From NCBI GenBank assembly GCA_021739645.1, contig JAIPBL010000074.1, positions 1 to 32,311 on the forward strand: DNA of 32,311 bases, read 5' to 3'. The stretch's first letter is position 1; every line of letters begins with the position of its first letter. The position numbers and the translations under genes are program-made. This DNA comes from Saprospiraceae bacterium. Lineage in GTDB: Bacteria; Bacteroidota; Bacteroidia; Chitinophagales; Saprospiraceae. Below the pieces are notes generated by a model that made no database searches, was not told where the DNA came from, and saw only the letters and a list, made by a program, of their open reading frames with translations. This document shows, in pieces, positions 6,652 through 15,317 of the stretch.

Positions 6652-7731
6652 CGCCCCCCCGAACTGCTCCACCAACCTATTATCGTACTGGTCAGCCTTT
6701 TCGAAGAGGTTGCGAAAGCGTTTCATGCCCGTGTCAAGGGTAAGGTAGCGGTCGAAAATGACGAGTGAAAGGACGATTTCCTGCCCTCGAACGCTAAAGC
6801 TCAGGGCTTCCAGTTCATGGTTTTGGCGAAGCAAAAATTCGTAAACGGATTGAATGTTAGTTGTCGGCAAGTCGCAGAGAATAGCATCTCCAGCGATGAG
6901 GCCATTGGGTTCATAGTAGCTGACAAAGATGTTTGCGCTGCCGTTTCTGACCTCCCAAACGTTGGGGCCACGGCGGGCGAGGCGGGTATCGTGGCCGCAT
7001 TTCTCCAAAATCTCCTCGATGGTGCGGGCAATTCCAGCGGGTTCGTACTGTTCGGCCTCACTGGGCAGTTCGATGGGTGCTCCGCAATTGGGGCAGTAAC
7101 CGTCCGACTTGGCCTGTTCGAACACGGCCTGCTTACAGTTTTGACAACGAGTGCCCACCTCTCCTCCACCCTGCTTCCACATTGCCAGCGACTCGGCGAG
7201 GTAACGCACCGGTAACGAGAACCCCATGCTCTCGCCCCCGTTCACAATAAAAGTGTTCACGCCGATGACTTCTCCATGTTTGTTGACGAGCGGGCCGCCG
7301 CTGTTGCCGGGGTTCAGTGCCGCATCGTGCTGGATGTACGGCAGGTCGTCCTGCAAATATTCTATGCCAGACACGATGCCCTGCGTTGCCGAAAACTTCA
7401 GCCCGAACGGGTGGCCAATGGCCACCACGACATCCCCCACCGACACGCTTTTACTGGCTGCCAGTGCTGCTACCGGAACGTCGGGGCAAGGCGGTGCTGC
7501 AATAAAGGCGAGGTCGTAACGAGGGTCGGTGAACACGACCTTGGCCAGTTGGCGGGGCAATAGCGGACCATCCACTATCACTTCTCGGTTGCCCTGCACC
7601 ACATGGTCGTTGGTGACAATGACGCCCCCAAAGGGGTATTCCGTCTCCCGCAACAGGAAACCCGTACCCGTGCTGTATGGCGTAGCTATCTGAATGACGA
7701 TGTTTCGGTACTGCTCAATGACGTTTTGCAT
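6628..7731 (-). CDS. Trypsin-like serine protease with zinc ribbon and YbjN-like domain
   Basis: A 367-residue protein starting at ATG 7729-7731; the longer frame has only a TTG start. Residues 1-185 are an HtrA/S1C-type trypsin fold with the full triad His43 (TNDHV), Asp73 (YDLAFI) and Ser144 (NPGNSGGPL). Residues 196-216 form a four-Cys zinc ribbon (CQNC...CPNC). Residues from about 231 to the end resemble the YbjN/CesT-chaperone-like fold (IEEILEKCGHD..., VSYYEPNGLIAGDAILC...). There is no signal peptide, membrane segment or PDZ domain, so it probably acts in the cytoplasm, unlike DegP-type proteases. The zinc ribbon and C-terminal domain may recognise substrates in place of PDZ domains; this is inference. 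It is divergent from the DUF423 gene. Confidence 0.85.
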   Translation of the reverse strand: MQNVIEQYRNIVIQIATPYSTGTGFLLRETEYPFGGVIVTNDHVVQGNREVIVDGPLLPRQLAKVVFTDPRYDLAFIAAPPCPDVPVAALAASKSVSVGDVVVAIGHPFGLKFSATQGIVSGIEYLQDDLPYIQHDAALNPGNSGGPLVNKHGEVIGVNTFIVNGGESMGFSLPVRYLAESLAMWKQGGGEVGTRCQNCKQAVFEQAKSDGYCPNCGAPIELPSEAEQYEPAGIARTIEEILEKCGHDTRLARRGPNVWEVRNGSANIFVSYYEPNGLIAGDAILCDLPTTNIQSVYEFLLRQNHELEALSFSVRGQEIVLSLVIFDRYLTLDTGMKRFRNLFEKADQYDNRLVEQFGGAWKLETGS

Positions 7732-7741
7732 GTGAAAGGTG

Positions 7742-7763
7742 CATTTGCTGCGGAGCAAATGTA
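7742..7763 (-). promoter_or_regulatory. Inverted repeat overlapping a -7 box (TACATTTG)
   Basis: CATTTGCT and AGCAAATG (7742-7749 and 7754-7761) form a perfect 8-base palindrome with a 4-base centre. Its right arm overlaps TACATTTG on the minus strand (7763 to 7756), a match to TAnnTTTG, 24 bases before the protease ATG. This is a possible operator over the start site. Confidence 0.4.
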
Positions 7764-7854
7764 GGGGATGGGGGGCAGATTTTTTTGAGAAACACCAAGT
7801 TTGACTTTATCCTCCATAAGTTCACAAAAAACTATGGCCATCTTTCAAATACAT

Positions 7855-7862
7855 TAGTTTTG
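7855..7862 (+). promoter_or_regulatory. Candidate -7 box (TAGTTTTG) of the DUF423 gene
   Basis: TAGTTTTG fits TAnnTTTG and lies 37 bases before the ATG at 7900. No convincing -33 element is visible. Confidence 0.4.
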
Positions 7863-7899
7863 CACCGACAACAGTTTCCAACTCCAACGAAATTTTTCA

Positions 7900-8352
<453 letters not shown>

Positions 8353-8357
8353 AATTA

Positions 8358-8388
8358 GACCTGCCAAGTTTTTGAAACTTGGCAGGTC
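8358..8388. repeat. Perfect 14-bp palindrome between DUF423 and kinase genes
   Basis: GACCTGCCAAGTTT (8358-8371) and AAACTTGGCAGGTC (8375-8388) pair perfectly across a 3-base loop. It fills almost the whole gap before the kinase ATG at 8407. It is not followed by a long T run, so it is not a classical terminator. It looks like a dispersed palindromic element, though only one copy is in this window. Confidence 0.9.
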
Positions 8389-8406
8389 TTGCCCGCCCAG
8401 CGAAAA

Positions 8407-9768
8407 ATGACCTATTTCATCGGCCTCGATATCGGTACTTCCAGCACCAAGGCTGTCGCTTTCGACCACTCAGAGCGGGCGGTTGGCGAGGTGACGAGGC
8501 ACTACCCCACCCTCAGCCCAAAGCCAGACTGGCAGGAACAAGACCCTGAGCAAGTCGTTCGTGCAGCCACGTCAGCAGTGAAAAAACTGGTAGAGATGCT
8601 CGGCCAAGCGCCCGCCAGCATTGCCCTCAGCGCCGCCATGCACAGCCTCATCGCCGTGGACGGCAAGGGGCAGCCGCTCACCCGCAGCATACTTTGGTCG
8701 GACAATCGGGCGGCTTCCATTGCTTCGCAACTAAAAGGAACACCGCTCGGAAAGGACATCTACCGGCACACCGGCACGCCCATCCACCCCATGTCGCCGC
8801 TGCCAAAAATCGCTTGGCTTCGCCAACATGAACCCGCCATTTTCCAAAACACAGCCAAGTTTTTAGGGATAAAAGAATACCTGCTCTTCCAGCTCTTCGG
8901 GGAGTTTTTCACCGACCAGTCAATGGCTTCCGCCACCGGCCTTTTCGATGCTGCTCGTCTCGATTGGCACGGCCCTTCTCTCGATTTTGCAGGCATCACC
9001 CCGTCTCAGTTGCCGCAGCATGTCTCGCCGTTTTTTACTCTAGGAAAAATAAAGCCAGCCGCTGCCCGCAGTATGGGCATCCCCACCGAAATCCCTTGGG
9101 TTATTGGTGCTTCAGATGGTTGCCTCGCCAATCTGGGTGCTGGCGCAATGTCGCCGGGAGAGGCCGTGCTGTCCATCGGCACGAGCGGGGCGCTGCGCAT
9201 CACCACGCACCATCCCGTGTACGACCCCAGTGAGCGCATCTTCAACTACCTGCTTTTTCCGCCAACTGCTGACCAACCAGCCACCTACGTAACGGGGGGA
9301 GCCAGCAACAACGGGGCAGTGGTTTATGAGTGGTTTTGCCGCCAGTTTTTTGGTTTGTCGCCTTCGGCAAAAGGCATGGAGCGCCACCGGGCTGCCATGC
9401 AGCAAGTGCCGCTGGGCTGCGACGGGCTGCGTTTTCAGCCGCATATCCTCGGTGAACGGGCGCCACTTTGGGACGCCGCTGCCACGGGCAGTTTTCAGGG
9501 AATTCGGCCATTTCACACCCTCGCCCATTTTCACCGGGCGGTGCTGGAGGGGATTCTTTGGAACATGAAAGCAATCGGGGATGTGCTGGAAGAAGTGGCT
9601 GGGCCGTACCACGTCATTTTCGCCAACGGCGGTTTTACCAAAATGCCGTTTTGGGTAGAGATGGCTGGAGAGATTTTTGGAAAGAAAATAATCGTTTCTG
9701 GAAACGAAGGCGGACCAGCGCTGGGTGCTGCAATGCTGGGAAAACGAGCGCTTGAAATGGAGAATTGA
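8407..9768 (+). CDS. FGGY family carbohydrate kinase, probable gluconokinase
   Basis: A 453-residue sugar kinase. I choose ATG 8407 (MTYFIGLDIGTSSTKAVAFD); the extended frame begins with a TTG inside the spacer. The N-terminal phosphate-binding motif DIGTSSTK, the SDNRA segment and TGTPIHPMSPLPKIAWL are characteristic of FGGY gluconate kinases, and GGASNNGAVVYEWF plus GNEGGPALGAAMLG mark the C-terminal ATPase lobe. It probably makes 6-phosphogluconate from gluconate and ATP in the cytoplasm; xylulose or another polyol as substrate cannot be excluded. The gene is isolated, with no transporter or regulator beside it. The last codons (ATG GAG AAT TGA) belong to a long inverted repeat. Confidence 0.85.
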   Translation: MTYFIGLDIGTSSTKAVAFDHSERAVGEVTRHYPTLSPKPDWQEQDPEQVVRAATSAVKKLVEMLGQAPASIALSAAMHSLIAVDGKGQPLTRSILWSDNRAASIASQLKGTPLGKDIYRHTGTPIHPMSPLPKIAWLRQHEPAIFQNTAKFLGIKEYLLFQLFGEFFTDQSMASATGLFDAARLDWHGPSLDFAGITPSQLPQHVSPFFTLGKIKPAAARSMGIPTEIPWVIGASDGCLANLGAGAMSPGEAVLSIGTSGALRITTHHPVYDPSERIFNYLLFPPTADQPATYVTGGASNNGAVVYEWFCRQFFGLSPSAKGMERHRAAMQQVPLGCDGLRFQPHILGERAPLWDAAATGSFQGIRPFHTLAHFHRAVLEGILWNMKAIGDVLEEVAGPYHVIFANGGFTKMPFWVEMAGEIFGKKIIVSGNEGGPALGAAMLGKRALEMEN

Positions 9769-9799
9769 GAATTCGAGGCTGCATTCTCAATTCTCCATT
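9756..9799. terminator. 17-bp perfect hairpin between convergent genes
   Basis: AATGGAGAATTGAGAAT (9756-9772) pairs perfectly with ATTCTCAATTCTCCATT (9783-9799) around a 10-base loop. It is made of the iterated word GAGAATT. It contains the kinase stop codon (9766-9768) and sits between two convergent genes, followed by T-rich sequence. It may act as a two-way terminator. Confidence 0.6.
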
Positions 9800-9811
9800 T
9801 TCAATTTTCAA

Positions 9812-10942
9812 TTATTTAAAGTGCTTCAGCATAATCACCTCCTTGTCCGTCAAATGCCGGAAGTGCCCACGCCCAATGTCCTTCTTCGTCAAACCCGCAT
9901 AATAAGTCCGGTCAAGTTTCACGACCTCGTAGCCGAGATGCTCGAATATGCGCCGCACGATTCGGTTCTTTCCCATGTGGATGCTTATTTCCAGCTCGTT
10001 TTTACTTTCACCAGCGTAGTGCAGGCTGTCCACGGGGGCAAGGCCATCTTCAAGGGTTAAACCTTTTTGCACTTTTTCAAAATCTGCTTTGTGAAATGCC
10101 TTATCGAGGGTCACGTAATAGACCTTCTGCACTTGGTGGCTGGGGTGCGAGAGTTTTTTGGCGAGGTCGCCGTCGTTGGTGAGCAGCAGCAGACCGGAGG
10201 TCATCCGGTCGAGGCGACCAACGGGGAAAATGCGTTCCTCCACCTTTTGTCCAATTATATCAAGGACGGTTTTGCGCCCTTTCTCGTCATTGGAGGTGGT
10301 GATGATATCCCTCGGTTTGTTCATCAGGATGTACACCTTGCGCTCCTCTAGTTTTACAACTTCACCTTTGTAACGCACCTCATCTGTAGGCTGCACGGGG
10401 TAGCCAGGGTTGGGTTCCACCTCGCCGTTCACCGTCACGAGGCCCTGTTTCACGAACTCCGCCGACTGCCTTCTTGCGGCGATGCCGCAATGCGAAAGGT
10501 ACTTGTTGAGGCGCATCGGCTCCTCCATTTCTTGGTGGGAAACAGGCTTGGGCGGCGGCACGTTTTTGCCCATCGGCCTTTTGGCCTTTGAAAAACGCTT
10601 GCGGTCTTGTGGGTTTTCTTCCTGCCGGGGCCTGTTGGATGGACGCTCACTGACGGGGCGGTCATCATTGTGCTTCGGTTTTGGCCCACGGTCACGAGCT
10701 GGGCGTTCCTCCCGCTGCGCTGGCTTTGGTGCTTCTTTCTTCGCAAACGGCGCCCAAAATGGCGTTTTCTTTGGGGTTTTCTTCGCCGGGCGGGGAGCCG
10801 AAGTCACGCTTGACTTGCGGTTACTGGCTGCTCCTGCACTTTCCTTTTTCGGAGGTACGCCTTGCCCTGCTTTGGAGGCTTTTTTCGGTGCAGCGGCCTT
10901 CTTGGCAGCTGGCTCACGCTTTGGCCTTTTATCTTCTTCCAT
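9812..10942 (-). CDS. RsuA/RluB-type 16S/23S rRNA pseudouridine synthase
   Basis: A 376-residue protein. Residues 1-140 are a long, Lys/Pro/Arg/Ala-rich, probably disordered tail. From about 143 an S4 RNA-binding domain follows (MRLNKYLSHCGIAARRQSAE). The catalytic domain then carries ILMNKPRDIITT and the active-site Asp245 in PVGRLDRMTSGLLLLTNDG, ending with KNRIVRRIFEHLGYEV. This is the RsuA/RluB/RluE/RluF group, which converts specific uridines of rRNA to pseudouridine; RluB-like activity on 23S rRNA is the most likely guess. Basic N-terminal extensions are common in Bacteroidota members. It is downstream of the DEAD-box helicase gene on the same strand, which fits ribosome assembly. Confidence 0.9.
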   Translation of the reverse strand: MEEDKRPKREPAAKKAAAPKKASKAGQGVPPKKESAGAASNRKSSVTSAPRPAKKTPKKTPFWAPFAKKEAPKPAQREERPARDRGPKPKHNDDRPVSERPSNRPRQEENPQDRKRFSKAKRPMGKNVPPPKPVSHQEMEEPMRLNKYLSHCGIAARRQSAEFVKQGLVTVNGEVEPNPGYPVQPTDEVRYKGEVVKLEERKVYILMNKPRDIITTSNDEKGRKTVLDIIGQKVEERIFPVGRLDRMTSGLLLLTNDGDLAKKLSHPSHQVQKVYYVTLDKAFHKADFEKVQKGLTLEDGLAPVDSLHYAGESKNELEISIHMGKNRIVRRIFEHLGYEVVKLDRTYYAGLTKKDIGRGHFRHLTDKEVIMLKHFK

Positions 10943-10984
10943 GTTGAATTATTCGCAATAAAAATAGTGGGGAGTTTACCCCAA

Positions 10985-11013
10985 AGGTGACAAATTTCAA
11001 AAAAGTGTCACCT
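10985..11013. repeat. 8-bp inverted repeat after the DEAD-box gene
   Basis: AGGTGACA (10985-10992) and TGTCACCT (11006-11013) can pair across 13 A/T-rich bases. It directly follows the DEAD-box stop and lies upstream of the pseudouridine synthase gene, so it may be a weak terminator or an operator. No T run follows the stem. Confidence 0.5.
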
Positions 11014-11015
11014 CT

Positions 11016-12458
11016 CTAGGCTGCCGGAGGTGCAGGGGGAGTTGTTGCCGGTGCTTGTCCACTGCCGCCTTCTCCGCTATTTCCGCCACGTCCTCTGCCA
11101 CGATTTCGTCCGCCACGGTTGCGGCTTTTCCTGCGTTCGCCGCCTTCCGCATTACCACCGTCTCCTTCCGCACGTGGGGGTTGGGGGCCACGAGGGGGGC
11201 GATGCTCGCCACCTGTTGAACGACCGCCTCCTCGGCGCTGTCCGCCCGAAGAATGACCACCGCCACGGGGTGGCCTTCCGCCGCCGCCGCCGCCTCTGCC
11301 ACCTCGGTGTTCAGAACTGCCGCCACCACTTTCCAGCCCTTCGGGCAAGGGCAGCACTTTTACTTTCAGTTCCATTAATTGCTCAATGCGCATAAATTTC
11401 TTGCGGCCCATGCGGCCCACCAGTGTGTAGGCTGCCCCCAAAGCATCGGCACGGGCAGTTCTTCCGATACGATGAACATAATCTTCGGGGTCGCTCGGCA
11501 CGTCAAAGTTGATGACGATTTCGATGCCCTTGATGTCAATGCCACGAGAAAGCACGTCGGTGGCGACAAGGATTGGCACGGTGGCATTTTTGAAAGTAAG
11601 CAAAGTATCTTCCCGCTGCTGCTGTTCCAAGTCGGAGTGAATATCGTTGGATTTGAAGCCCTTGTTTTTGAGGTGGTTGTTGAGTTCTTTCACCGCCCTT
11701 TTGGTACCAGCAAAGATGAGCACCCGCTTTTTCGGGTCTTCATTGCGCAGCAACATTTCAATGAGGCGGTTCTTTTTTTCATCTTCCACAAAAAAGACGC
11801 CCTGCGTGATGCCCGCCGCTGGCTTGGAAATGGCGATACTGATTTCTAAGGGATTGCGGAGCAAACTTTGCGAAAACTTGCGGATTTCGTTGGGCATGGT
11901 GGCAGAGAACAAAAAGGTCTGCCGGGCACGTGGAATCTTGTTGACAATGGTCATGATGTCCTGCACGAAGCCCATGTCGAGCATCCGGTCTGCCTCATCG
12001 AGTACGAGGTGGCGCACAGTGTCCAGATTCACGTAGCCCATTTGAAGGTGGGCCAAGAAACGACCGGGAGTTGCCACGACTACGTCCACGCCTTTTTTCA
12101 GCGCCCGCATTTCCATTTCCATGGAGTGTCCGTCACGCCCACCATAAATCGCCACCGAACTAACGGGGGTGAAATAGGAAAAGCCCTCCAGTTGTTGGTC
12201 AACCTGGACGGCCAGTTCTCGGGTAGGCTCCAAAATGATGGTGTCAATCCCCGCAATGGGGTCGGAAATCAGGCGGTTCAAGATGGGAAGCAAGAAGGCA
12301 GCGGTTTTTCCGGTGCCGGTTTGGGCGCAAGCGAGAACGTCCTGCCCATTCAGCAGGGCTGGTATCGCTTGTTCCTGAATGGGTGTGGCATTTTCAAAGC
12401 CCATGGCGTCCAAACCTTCCAACAGCGTTGGCGCCAATCCTAAGTCAGCAAACTTCAA
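11016..12458 (-). CDS. DEAD-box RNA helicase, RhlE-like, with Arg/Gly-rich tail
   Basis: A 480-residue protein that starts at TTG (12456-12458), giving the family's usual beginning MKFADLGLAPTLLEGL. Motifs in order: Q motif (ATPIQEQAIP), Walker A AQTGTGKT (residues 45-52), PTRELA, TPGR, DEAD, SAT, and HRIGRTAR. The last hundred residues are RGG/GGR-rich (GGRGGGGGGRPPRGGG) and end in a Pro/Ala tail. This is typical of Bacteroidota RhlE/CsdA-like helicases, in which the tail binds RNA. The family remodels RNA in ribosome assembly and mRNA decay, often in the cold. There is no close in-frame ATG that would keep the Q-motif region complete. Confidence 0.92.
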   Translation of the reverse strand: MKFADLGLAPTLLEGLDAMGFENATPIQEQAIPALLNGQDVLACAQTGTGKTAAFLLPILNRLISDPIAGIDTIILEPTRELAVQVDQQLEGFSYFTPVSSVAIYGGRDGHSMEMEMRALKKGVDVVVATPGRFLAHLQMGYVNLDTVRHLVLDEADRMLDMGFVQDIMTIVNKIPRARQTFLFSATMPNEIRKFSQSLLRNPLEISIAISKPAAGITQGVFFVEDEKKNRLIEMLLRNEDPKKRVLIFAGTKRAVKELNNHLKNKGFKSNDIHSDLEQQQREDTLLTFKNATVPILVATDVLSRGIDIKGIEIVINFDVPSDPEDYVHRIGRTARADALGAAYTLVGRMGRKKFMRIEQLMELKVKVLPLPEGLESGGGSSEHRGGRGGGGGGRPPRGGGHSSGGQRRGGGRSTGGEHRPPRGPQPPRAEGDGGNAEGGERRKSRNRGGRNRGRGRGGNSGEGGSGQAPATTPPAPPAA

Positions 12459-12692
12459 AGTTTTACTATTTAATTGATAAAAATCCTGTCAAAAAACTTC
12501 CGTTTGCCGTGGGGTGGTTGGTGTATTTTGTCAGGTTTGTTTTGATAAAAACCCCAAACAAGACAGTAGGTTTCACGGCGGGTTGAATTTCTGAAAGTCT
12601 CGCTTTTCAAAAAGCGGCGCAAGATTCAATTTTTTGCCCAATTTTTTCAAAGAAACTTACTCTACTAGAGCTGTACGGGCAAATATGTCCTA
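12459..12692. other. Spacer between DEAD-box and dnaB genes
   Basis: 234 bases with no coding signal. A 7-base inverted repeat CGCTTTT/AAAAGCG with a 2-base loop lies at 12601-12616; it has no T run on either strand. The minus-strand promoter of the DEAD-box gene must be here, but no perfect TAnnTTTG box is present at a convincing position. Confidence 0.4.
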
Positions 12693-14225
12693 CTAAAACG
12701 GAATATCCTCGTCATCGTTCATTTTTGAGGGCACGGTCATCACTTTCGATGGCTGGAACGGCGTGGCAAATGGGTCACTGCTCGGGAAGCTGTCAAAGCT
12801 GGTTTCTTCCAGGTCGCCGAACTTGGCAAACTGGTCGGTGAAGCGCAGTTTCACGGTGTCGAGTGCGCCGTTCCGGTGCTTCGCAATGATGATTTCGGCA
12901 ACGCCTTTGAGCGACTGTCCCGATTCGTCTTCGAGAATTTGGTAGTATTCGGGGCGATAGATGAAGGTCACGATGTCTGCATCCTGCTCAATTGCGCCGC
13001 TTTCGCGTAAATCCGACAACTGTGGCCGCTTCGTCCCGCCTCTCGTCTCCACTGCCCGACTGAGCTGCGATAGAGCGATTACTGGCACGTTCAGCTCCTT
13101 GGCCATGGCCTTCAGTGCTCGTGAAATACTGCTGATTTCCTGCTCCCGGTTGCCGCCTTTGTTGGTTTCCATGCCCCCGCTCATGAGCTGGAGGTAGTCG
13201 ATGATAACCATGGAGATGTCGTGCTGCATTTTGAGGCGTCGGCACTTGGCCCGTAGTTCAAAGATGTTGATGGCGGGGGTATCGTCAATATAAATAGGGG
13301 CTTCACTCAGGTGCTCAATTGTAGTGTGCAACTGCTGCCATTCGTAGTCTTCGAGCTTGCCGTTGCGGAGCTTGCTACCCGCTATTTCGGCTTCCATGGA
13401 AATGAGGCGCTGAACTAGTTGCGTACTGGACATTTCCAATGTAAATAAGGCTACACCTTTTTTGAAATCCATCGCAGCGTTGCGGGCGAGAGCGAGCACA
13501 AACGAGGTTTTACCCATACCCGGCCTGGCTGCTACGATGACTAGGTCGCTGGGTTGCCAGCCGCTGGTTAGGCGGTCGAGGGCGGTGAAACCTGTTGGAA
13601 CACCCGTTAGACCGTCTTTTTTGTTTTTGAGTTCTTCTAGGATTTTTAGGGTCTTGCTGGCCAACTCGCCCATGCTTTCGTACTGGCGGCTGAGGTTGTT
13701 TTGGGTCACGTTGAACAGGCCCTTCTCTGCGTCGTCGAGCAGGGTGAACACGTCGGTGGTGTCCTCGTAGGCATCCCGGATGATTTGGGTAGAAACCTTG
13801 ATGAGTTCCCGTTGGATATGCTTTTGCGCCACGATGCGGGCGTGGTACTCGATGTTGGCGCTGGAGCCGACCCGATTGGTCATTTCCACCAAATAGTAGC
13901 CACCGCCGATGCTGTCGAGGCCCCCGGCTTTTTTCAGCTCCTCGGTGACGGTGAGCAGGTCAACTGGGTGCGATTTATCGAAAAGGCTCAAAATAGCCCG
14001 ATAAATCAGCTGGTGGGCATCAGAATAAAAGCTTTCCGAGCGCAGGATGTCGAGCACTACTGGTAGTGCATCTTTGTCGAGCATGAGCGCCCCAAGTACG
14101 GCTTCTTCGAGGGGAAGGGCTTGTGGTTGCACCTTGCCAAACACATAATCAGACAGCTCGCCCTCTTGTCGGCGCAGTTTGGATTTTATTTCCGAATTTT
14201 TCTTTGCAGGATTGTTGTCAGGCAT
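12693..14225 (-). CDS. dnaB: Replicative DNA helicase DnaB
   Basis: A 510-residue replicative helicase. I choose ATG 14223-14225 (MPDNNPAKKNSEIKSKLRR); the longer frame would need a GTG. The N-terminal domain (PQALPLEEAVLGALMLDKDALPVVLDIL) and linker are followed by the RecA-like core with Walker A AARPGMGKTSF, Walker B VIIDYLQLM, and the conserved ALSQLSRAVETR, KRPQLSDLRESGAIEQDAD and KHRNG motifs. DnaB forms the hexamer that unwinds the replication fork and recruits DnaG, which is encoded about 3.4 kb away. The C-terminus is a short acidic extension (DDEDIPF) similar to the tip of SSB proteins; such a tail is seen in Bacteroidota DnaB proteins. Confidence 0.97.
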   Translation of the reverse strand: MPDNNPAKKNSEIKSKLRRQEGELSDYVFGKVQPQALPLEEAVLGALMLDKDALPVVLDILRSESFYSDAHQLIYRAILSLFDKSHPVDLLTVTEELKKAGGLDSIGGGYYLVEMTNRVGSSANIEYHARIVAQKHIQRELIKVSTQIIRDAYEDTTDVFTLLDDAEKGLFNVTQNNLSRQYESMGELASKTLKILEELKNKKDGLTGVPTGFTALDRLTSGWQPSDLVIVAARPGMGKTSFVLALARNAAMDFKKGVALFTLEMSSTQLVQRLISMEAEIAGSKLRNGKLEDYEWQQLHTTIEHLSEAPIYIDDTPAINIFELRAKCRRLKMQHDISMVIIDYLQLMSGGMETNKGGNREQEISSISRALKAMAKELNVPVIALSQLSRAVETRGGTKRPQLSDLRESGAIEQDADIVTFIYRPEYYQILEDESGQSLKGVAEIIIAKHRNGALDTVKLRFTDQFAKFGDLEETSFDSFPSSDPFATPFQPSKVMTVPSKMNDDEDIPF

Positions 14226-14646
14226 TGTTGCTTTTTGTTGATGGCAGTTCACTCAACATGTACGGTCGGTTGCGAATTCACAAAGTTACTAAGAATAATC
14301 CCAAAGGCCACCTCCCCGTTTTCCCCTTAGGGTGTTGGTAATCGAGCCTGAATTGTGGACATTTTATTTTTATTAAAAAAACTGCTTGAAAGCCAAAACA
14401 ACTATCCCAACTGAGCAAACCACATCTGTTTGATAACCAATGTTTTAATTCCAACCCGGAAGTTGCTGCCCTACTAAGAACCAGCTTTTAACTTTTAAAA
14501 GCAACTGTGGATAAAATGCGCTCTCCGTTAATTTCGTCCGTATGGTTTTATATTTTTTGCCTTACCTTGCCCCCGCTTTCGGCAACACCTAAAAAGCAAA
14601 GAAATATTCACCCCAGACTATTCGACGCTGGATTTTACAATTACAC
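14226..14646. other. Divergent promoter region dnaB / deoC, with a DnaA-box match
   Basis: About 420 bases without a gene. On the minus strand TAACTTTG (plus-strand 14281-14288) is a good -7 box for dnaB. At 14506-14514 TGTGGATAA is a perfect DnaA-box sequence (TTATCCACA on the other strand), and just before it lies the palindrome GCTTTTAA/TTAAAAGC (14484-14502). A single DnaA box can occur by chance. The deoC promoter is not obvious; TATATTTT at about 14550 is a partial match. Confidence 0.45.
14281..14288 (-). promoter_or_regulatory. Candidate -7 box (TAACTTTG) of dnaB
   Basis: TAACTTTG on the minus strand fits TAnnTTTG, about 55 bases before the dnaB ATG. A TTTG further upstream is too close (13-base spacer) to be a good -33 element. 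Confidence 0.4.
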
Positions 14647-15294
14647 ATGGACTTAGCTCGATATATTGACGCAACAATTCTAAAGCCCGACACAACGCTC
14701 GCCGACATCAAAAAACTCTGCGAAGACGCCAAAAAACACGGATTTGTAGCTGTGTGCGTACCACCTTTTTTTGTGAAGGATGCCGTCAAGGCATTGGACG
14801 GAACCCCAGTTATCATTAGCACAGTTGTTGGATTCCCAATGGGGTATTCTGCGACCCCGGCCAAGGTTGAAGAGATAAAAAAAGCCATTGACGAAGGTGC
14901 CACGGAACTGGATTGTGTCATCAATATTTGTGCAGTAAAAAGCAAGCAATGGAGTTACGTTCGGAACGAAATTGACTCCATGGCCATGGCTTGCCAAATG
15001 CGTGGCAAAACCATCAAGCTCATACTGGAAACAGGCTTATTGACTGAAACGGAAATTGTCAAACTCTGTGAAATTGCAACAGAGGTAAAAGTCAATTTCG
15101 TTAAAACCTCGACCGGGGTGAATGGCAAAGGAGCTTCCGTGAAAATCATAGAAAGTCTCCGTAAAAAATTGCCACCTACTATTAAAATCAAAGCTTCGGG
15201 CGGCATTCGTGACCGAAAATTCGCAGAAGAACTGGCGGCCGCAGGTGCTGACAGGATTGGCACATCGGCAGGAACAGCCATCGTCAACGGTTGA
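14647..15294 (+). CDS. deoC: Deoxyribose-phosphate aldolase
   Basis: A 215-residue class I aldolase of normal length. Key residues of the DeoC barrel are present: the Schiff-base Lys153 in FVKTSTG, the second Lys182 in IKASGGIRD, and the ELDCVIN strand with Asp89. VVGFPMG at 60-66 is also conserved. The enzyme splits 2-deoxyribose 5-phosphate into glyceraldehyde 3-phosphate and acetaldehyde in deoxynucleoside breakdown. The start ATG 14647 gives the usual MDLARYIDATILKPD. No other deo genes are beside it. The SPOR gene follows after a short gap, so the two probably share a transcript. Confidence 0.96.
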   Translation: MDLARYIDATILKPDTTLADIKKLCEDAKKHGFVAVCVPPFFVKDAVKALDGTPVIISTVVGFPMGYSATPAKVEEIKKAIDEGATELDCVINICAVKSKQWSYVRNEIDSMAMACQMRGKTIKLILETGLLTETEIVKLCEIATEVKVNFVKTSTGVNGKGASVKIIESLRKKLPPTIKIKASGGIRDRKFAEELAAAGADRIGTSAGTAIVNG

Positions 15295-15317
15295 TTTTCA
15301 ATGAAATGAGAAAGACT

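Noticed and set aside
11210-11330. G/C-rich repetitive stretch as a tandem repeat
   Set aside because: It is the codons of the RGG/GGR tail of the DEAD-box helicase and needs no other explanation.
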